The position numbers and the translations under genes were made by a program. Positions 42,330 through 43,649 of a stretch of DNA of 43,649 bases are shown here, piece after piece (positions within the stretch are counted from its first letter, which is position 1; every line of letters starts with the position of its first letter). The notes below the pieces were generated by a model. The model was not told the origin of the DNA and did not search any database. It was given only the letters and a program-made list of their open reading frames with translations. This stretch comes from Aliirhizobium wenxiniae (GTDB taxonomy: Bacteria > Pseudomonadota > Alphaproteobacteria > Rhizobiales > Rhizobiaceae): NCBI RefSeq assembly GCF_014201355.1, contig NZ_JACHEG010000017.1, forward strand, positions 1 through 43,649, given 5' to 3'.

Positions 42330-42655
42330 GTCGGGTCTCGCAAGCAAAATGAGTAACAATATCGGAACAGGCACCACCTTGCCGGGACAGGAGCTCCAAA
42401 ACTCCGGCCCTGTACAACTGGTTGGAGTAAGCCGATCAGACTAGAAGAGCTCAAATATCTCAGCGCGCTCTTCGCTCGTCGGCTTTCAAATAAAGGATAT
42501 AATGCGCGACCGCAAAGACCCGCTTTACGTGCAACAACGCCGCTCCCCTCGAAAGTCCTCTTGGACAACGCCCACCTGATTGCATCATGGACGTCATGGC
42601 GATGAAGCTAGATTTCCTTAGCCGGTTCTCGCCCCATCCCAGCGCACCCGGACCG
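42330..42655. other. metA upstream region
   Basis: About 326 bases before metA. No leader hairpin or pseudoknot of the SAM-II type and no gene was recognised. The bases next to metA look unlike a normal leader. Confidence 0.4.
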
Positions 42656-42934
42656 CTACGACAGGCCCCGCCGATCAAGTTCGCGAAGTGCTGCCTGAAC
42701 TTCGTCGATTGAAACGGTTTCGCTCGTCCCGGGCAAACAGCGAAGAGCCGGCTTCGAGTCTACCGCATAAAGATCGGACGCCCACGCGGCCAGGATCGCT
42801 CGTTTGTCGTCCTGCGAAAGAGATCGCGCAGCCACAACATCGCTCGGGCGTCGAAAGTGCATGCCCTGCATCAATACCGCCGGCCCCAAGGTAAATGCAC
42901 GGTCGACCGCCTCCTTCAATATGGCGTTTTCCAT
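42656..42934 (-). CDS. Small hypothetical protein
   Basis: A 92-residue soluble protein (MENAILKEAVDRAFTLGPAV, then VVAARSLSQDDKRAILAAWA and SIDEVQAALRELDRRGLS). The RAILAAWASDLYAVDSKPAL stretch is typical of small rhizobial proteins in heat-shock neighbourhoods, but I cannot name the family. Its ribosome site (GAGGTGA) overlaps the end of the upstream DUF982 gene, so the two are one operon, probably with the Hsp20 gene above. Confidence 0.65.
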   Translation of the reverse strand: MENAILKEAVDRAFTLGPAVLMQGMHFRRPSDVVAARSLSQDDKRAILAAWASDLYAVDSKPALRCLPGTSETVSIDEVQAALRELDRRGLS

Positions 42935-42943
42935 GACATCACC

Positions 42944-43243
42944 TCACTGCACATGGGGGTCGCGGTCGGCTCGCGCGCGCGAGGCAGCAATCGCCGGTGT
43001 TTCAGGAGCCAGCAGATCATGCTTGGCGGCGAATGCTGCAAAGAGGCCACGGGCCGTCTCTGCTTCGATGTCTCCTTGAAGCGCCGGCTGACATGCCTTC
43101 AGAGCAACAGAGTGTGCCGTGTCCCTAAGCGAGGACGGCCACTCAGTCAGGTGCCGGTAAGCGTCCATCACGTTGCGAACCTCGGCAGGAAAGCCCAAGC
43201 CGACCAGAATGTTGACGGGTTCTCTGAACATATCGGGTTTCAT
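42944..43243 (-). CDS. DUF982-like small protein (hsp20-linked)
   Basis: A 99-residue protein beginning MKPDMFREPVNILVGLGFPA, with VMDAYRHLTEWPSSLRDTAH, then ALKACQPALQGDIEAETARG, the helix order of DUF982-like proteins (D-A-x-x-x-L-x-E-W-P, then AC-x-x-AL-x-G). AAGGAGA precedes two adjacent ATGs (43246 and 43243). It lies 78 bases after the Hsp20 stop, separated by a strong hairpin, and eight bases before the next gene. Confidence 0.65.
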   Translation of the reverse strand: MKPDMFREPVNILVGLGFPAEVRNVMDAYRHLTEWPSSLRDTAHSVALKACQPALQGDIEAETARGLFAAFAAKHDLLAPETPAIAASRARADRDPHVQ

Positions 43244-43274
43244 CATTCTCTCCTTCCCTACCCGGAATGTTGAC

Positions 43275-43296
43275 GGGCGCCATCGCAATGGCGCCC
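43275..43296 (-). terminator. Hairpin between hsp20 and the DUF982-like gene
   Basis: GGGCGCCAT and ATGGCGCCC form a perfect nine-base stem with a four-base loop, 25 bases after the hsp20 stop. No T-run follows in the direction of transcription, so it may be an mRNA processing or stability element rather than a full stop. Confidence 0.5.
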
Positions 43297-43320
43297 TGAG
43301 CCAATGACCGAACTTCAGGA

Positions 43321-43649
43321 TCAAGCCGCTTTTTGGGCTTCAATCTGTGCTGGACCTACCGACGTCAATGAAGGCGTCCTCTGGATCGAAATCTTCCTCG
43401 GTTTTAGGGCTTCTGGTATTTCGCGAACAAGCTCGATCGTCAGCAGACCATTATTCAAGTCCGCCCCATTCACTCGCACGTGATCGGCCAGCTCGAAGCG
43501 ATGCTCGAACGGACGACCTGCGATACCGCGATGCAGGTAGCCCTCTGTCGGGGATTCCTGCTTCTTGCCGGTGACGGTCAGCAGATTGGATTGGAAGGTG
43601 ATGTCGAGATCGTTCTGGGCAAAGCCCGCTACCGCAATCGAGATACGGT
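43321..43649 (-). CDS. ibpA: Hsp20 small heat-shock protein (partial)
   Basis: The 3' 109 codons of an IbpA-type small heat-shock protein; the start lies beyond the window. The alpha-crystallin domain is visible (ISIAVAGFAQNDLDITFQSN, then LLTVTGKK and GRPFEHRFELADHVRVNGAD, GLLTIEL). The C-terminal extension holds the oligomerisation motif as RKISIQ, where an I-x-I/V contact is expected. It holds unfolded proteins for DnaK/ClpB. The promoter and any ROSE-type thermometer lie outside the window. Confidence 0.9.
   Translation of the reverse strand, partial: RISIAVAGFAQNDLDITFQSNLLTVTGKKQESPTEGYLHRGIAGRPFEHRFELADHVRVNGADLNNGLLTIELVREIPEALKPRKISIQRTPSLTSVGPAQIEAQKAA

Noticed and set aside
42330..42450. 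SAM-II riboswitch before metA
   Set aside because: Expected from relatives, but no matching pseudoknot tract could be found by eye.
1..43649. CRISPR array, phage module or biosynthetic gene cluster
   Set aside because: No regularly spaced repeats, cas genes, phage structural genes or multi-domain synthases are present.

Overview
The window looks like an accessory region (plasmid arm or genomic island) of a Rhizobiales bacterium close to Agrobacterium/Rhizobium. The evidence is a BigR-type persulfide operon, HWE-family sensor kinases, DUF982, DUF6428 and DUF6481 genes, a rhizobial-type metA and GC-rich coding DNA. No rRNA, complete tRNA, CRISPR array or replication origin was seen. Everything here was read by eye. 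Family names rest on motifs and remembered family patterns, not on database searches.

Layout. 0-1.4 kb: the 3' end of a winged-helix gene, a tRNA-like fragment, a ParD/ParE toxin-antitoxin pair, and a fused remnant of a LysR regulator and a membrane protein. 1.6-4.8 kb: a tightly overlapping sulfide/persulfide operon (blh, bigR, two YeeE/YedE half-transporters, tauE/safE) behind an AT-rich operator; tauE carries an in-frame amber codon. 5.6-6.8 kb: a mosaic of a CHASE4 sensor fragment, a second copy of an HWE kinase 3' half, and a second copy of DNA from beside cspA. 7.4-14.8 kb: hydrolase and SDR genes divergent from an AraC regulator, two MFS transporters, a GNAT enzyme and a frameshifted gamma-carbonic-anhydrase-like gene. 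15-18.3 kb: an antiporter remnant, malQ and a hydrolase remnant. 18.5-27.5 kb: a signalling block with a diguanylate cyclase, a double-Cache chemoreceptor, a GGDEF-EAL protein and two frameshifted PAS-HWE kinases.

27.7-33.4 kb is an arsenic island. A DUF6428 gene diverges from arsR1, which is followed by a frameshifted MFS gene. A convergent unit runs arsR2, arsN2, thioredoxin-type arsC, acr3, glutaredoxin-type arsC, arsH. Together they give arsenate reduction by two unrelated reductases, arsenite efflux by Acr3 and probably MFS export and ArsH-type organoarsenical oxidation. Each unit has its own ArsR and its own inverted-repeat operator. 33.5-37.2 kb holds small rhizobial genes (DUF982, DUF6481) and cspA with a clear terminator. 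37.2-40.2 kb has a receiver protein and a hybrid kinase cut by an IS3-family element. 40.4-43.6 kb has a permease-like membrane protein (full-length paralogue of the fragment at 1.3 kb), metA with a TTG start, two small genes and the 3' part of an Hsp20 gene.

The main theme is decay and shuffling. About a dozen genes are frameshifted, nonsense-mutated, truncated or chimeric, beside intact resistance and signalling genes. Several breaks are single-base changes, so base-calling error must be excluded before calling those loci dead. The chimeras and duplicated blocks cannot be explained that way.
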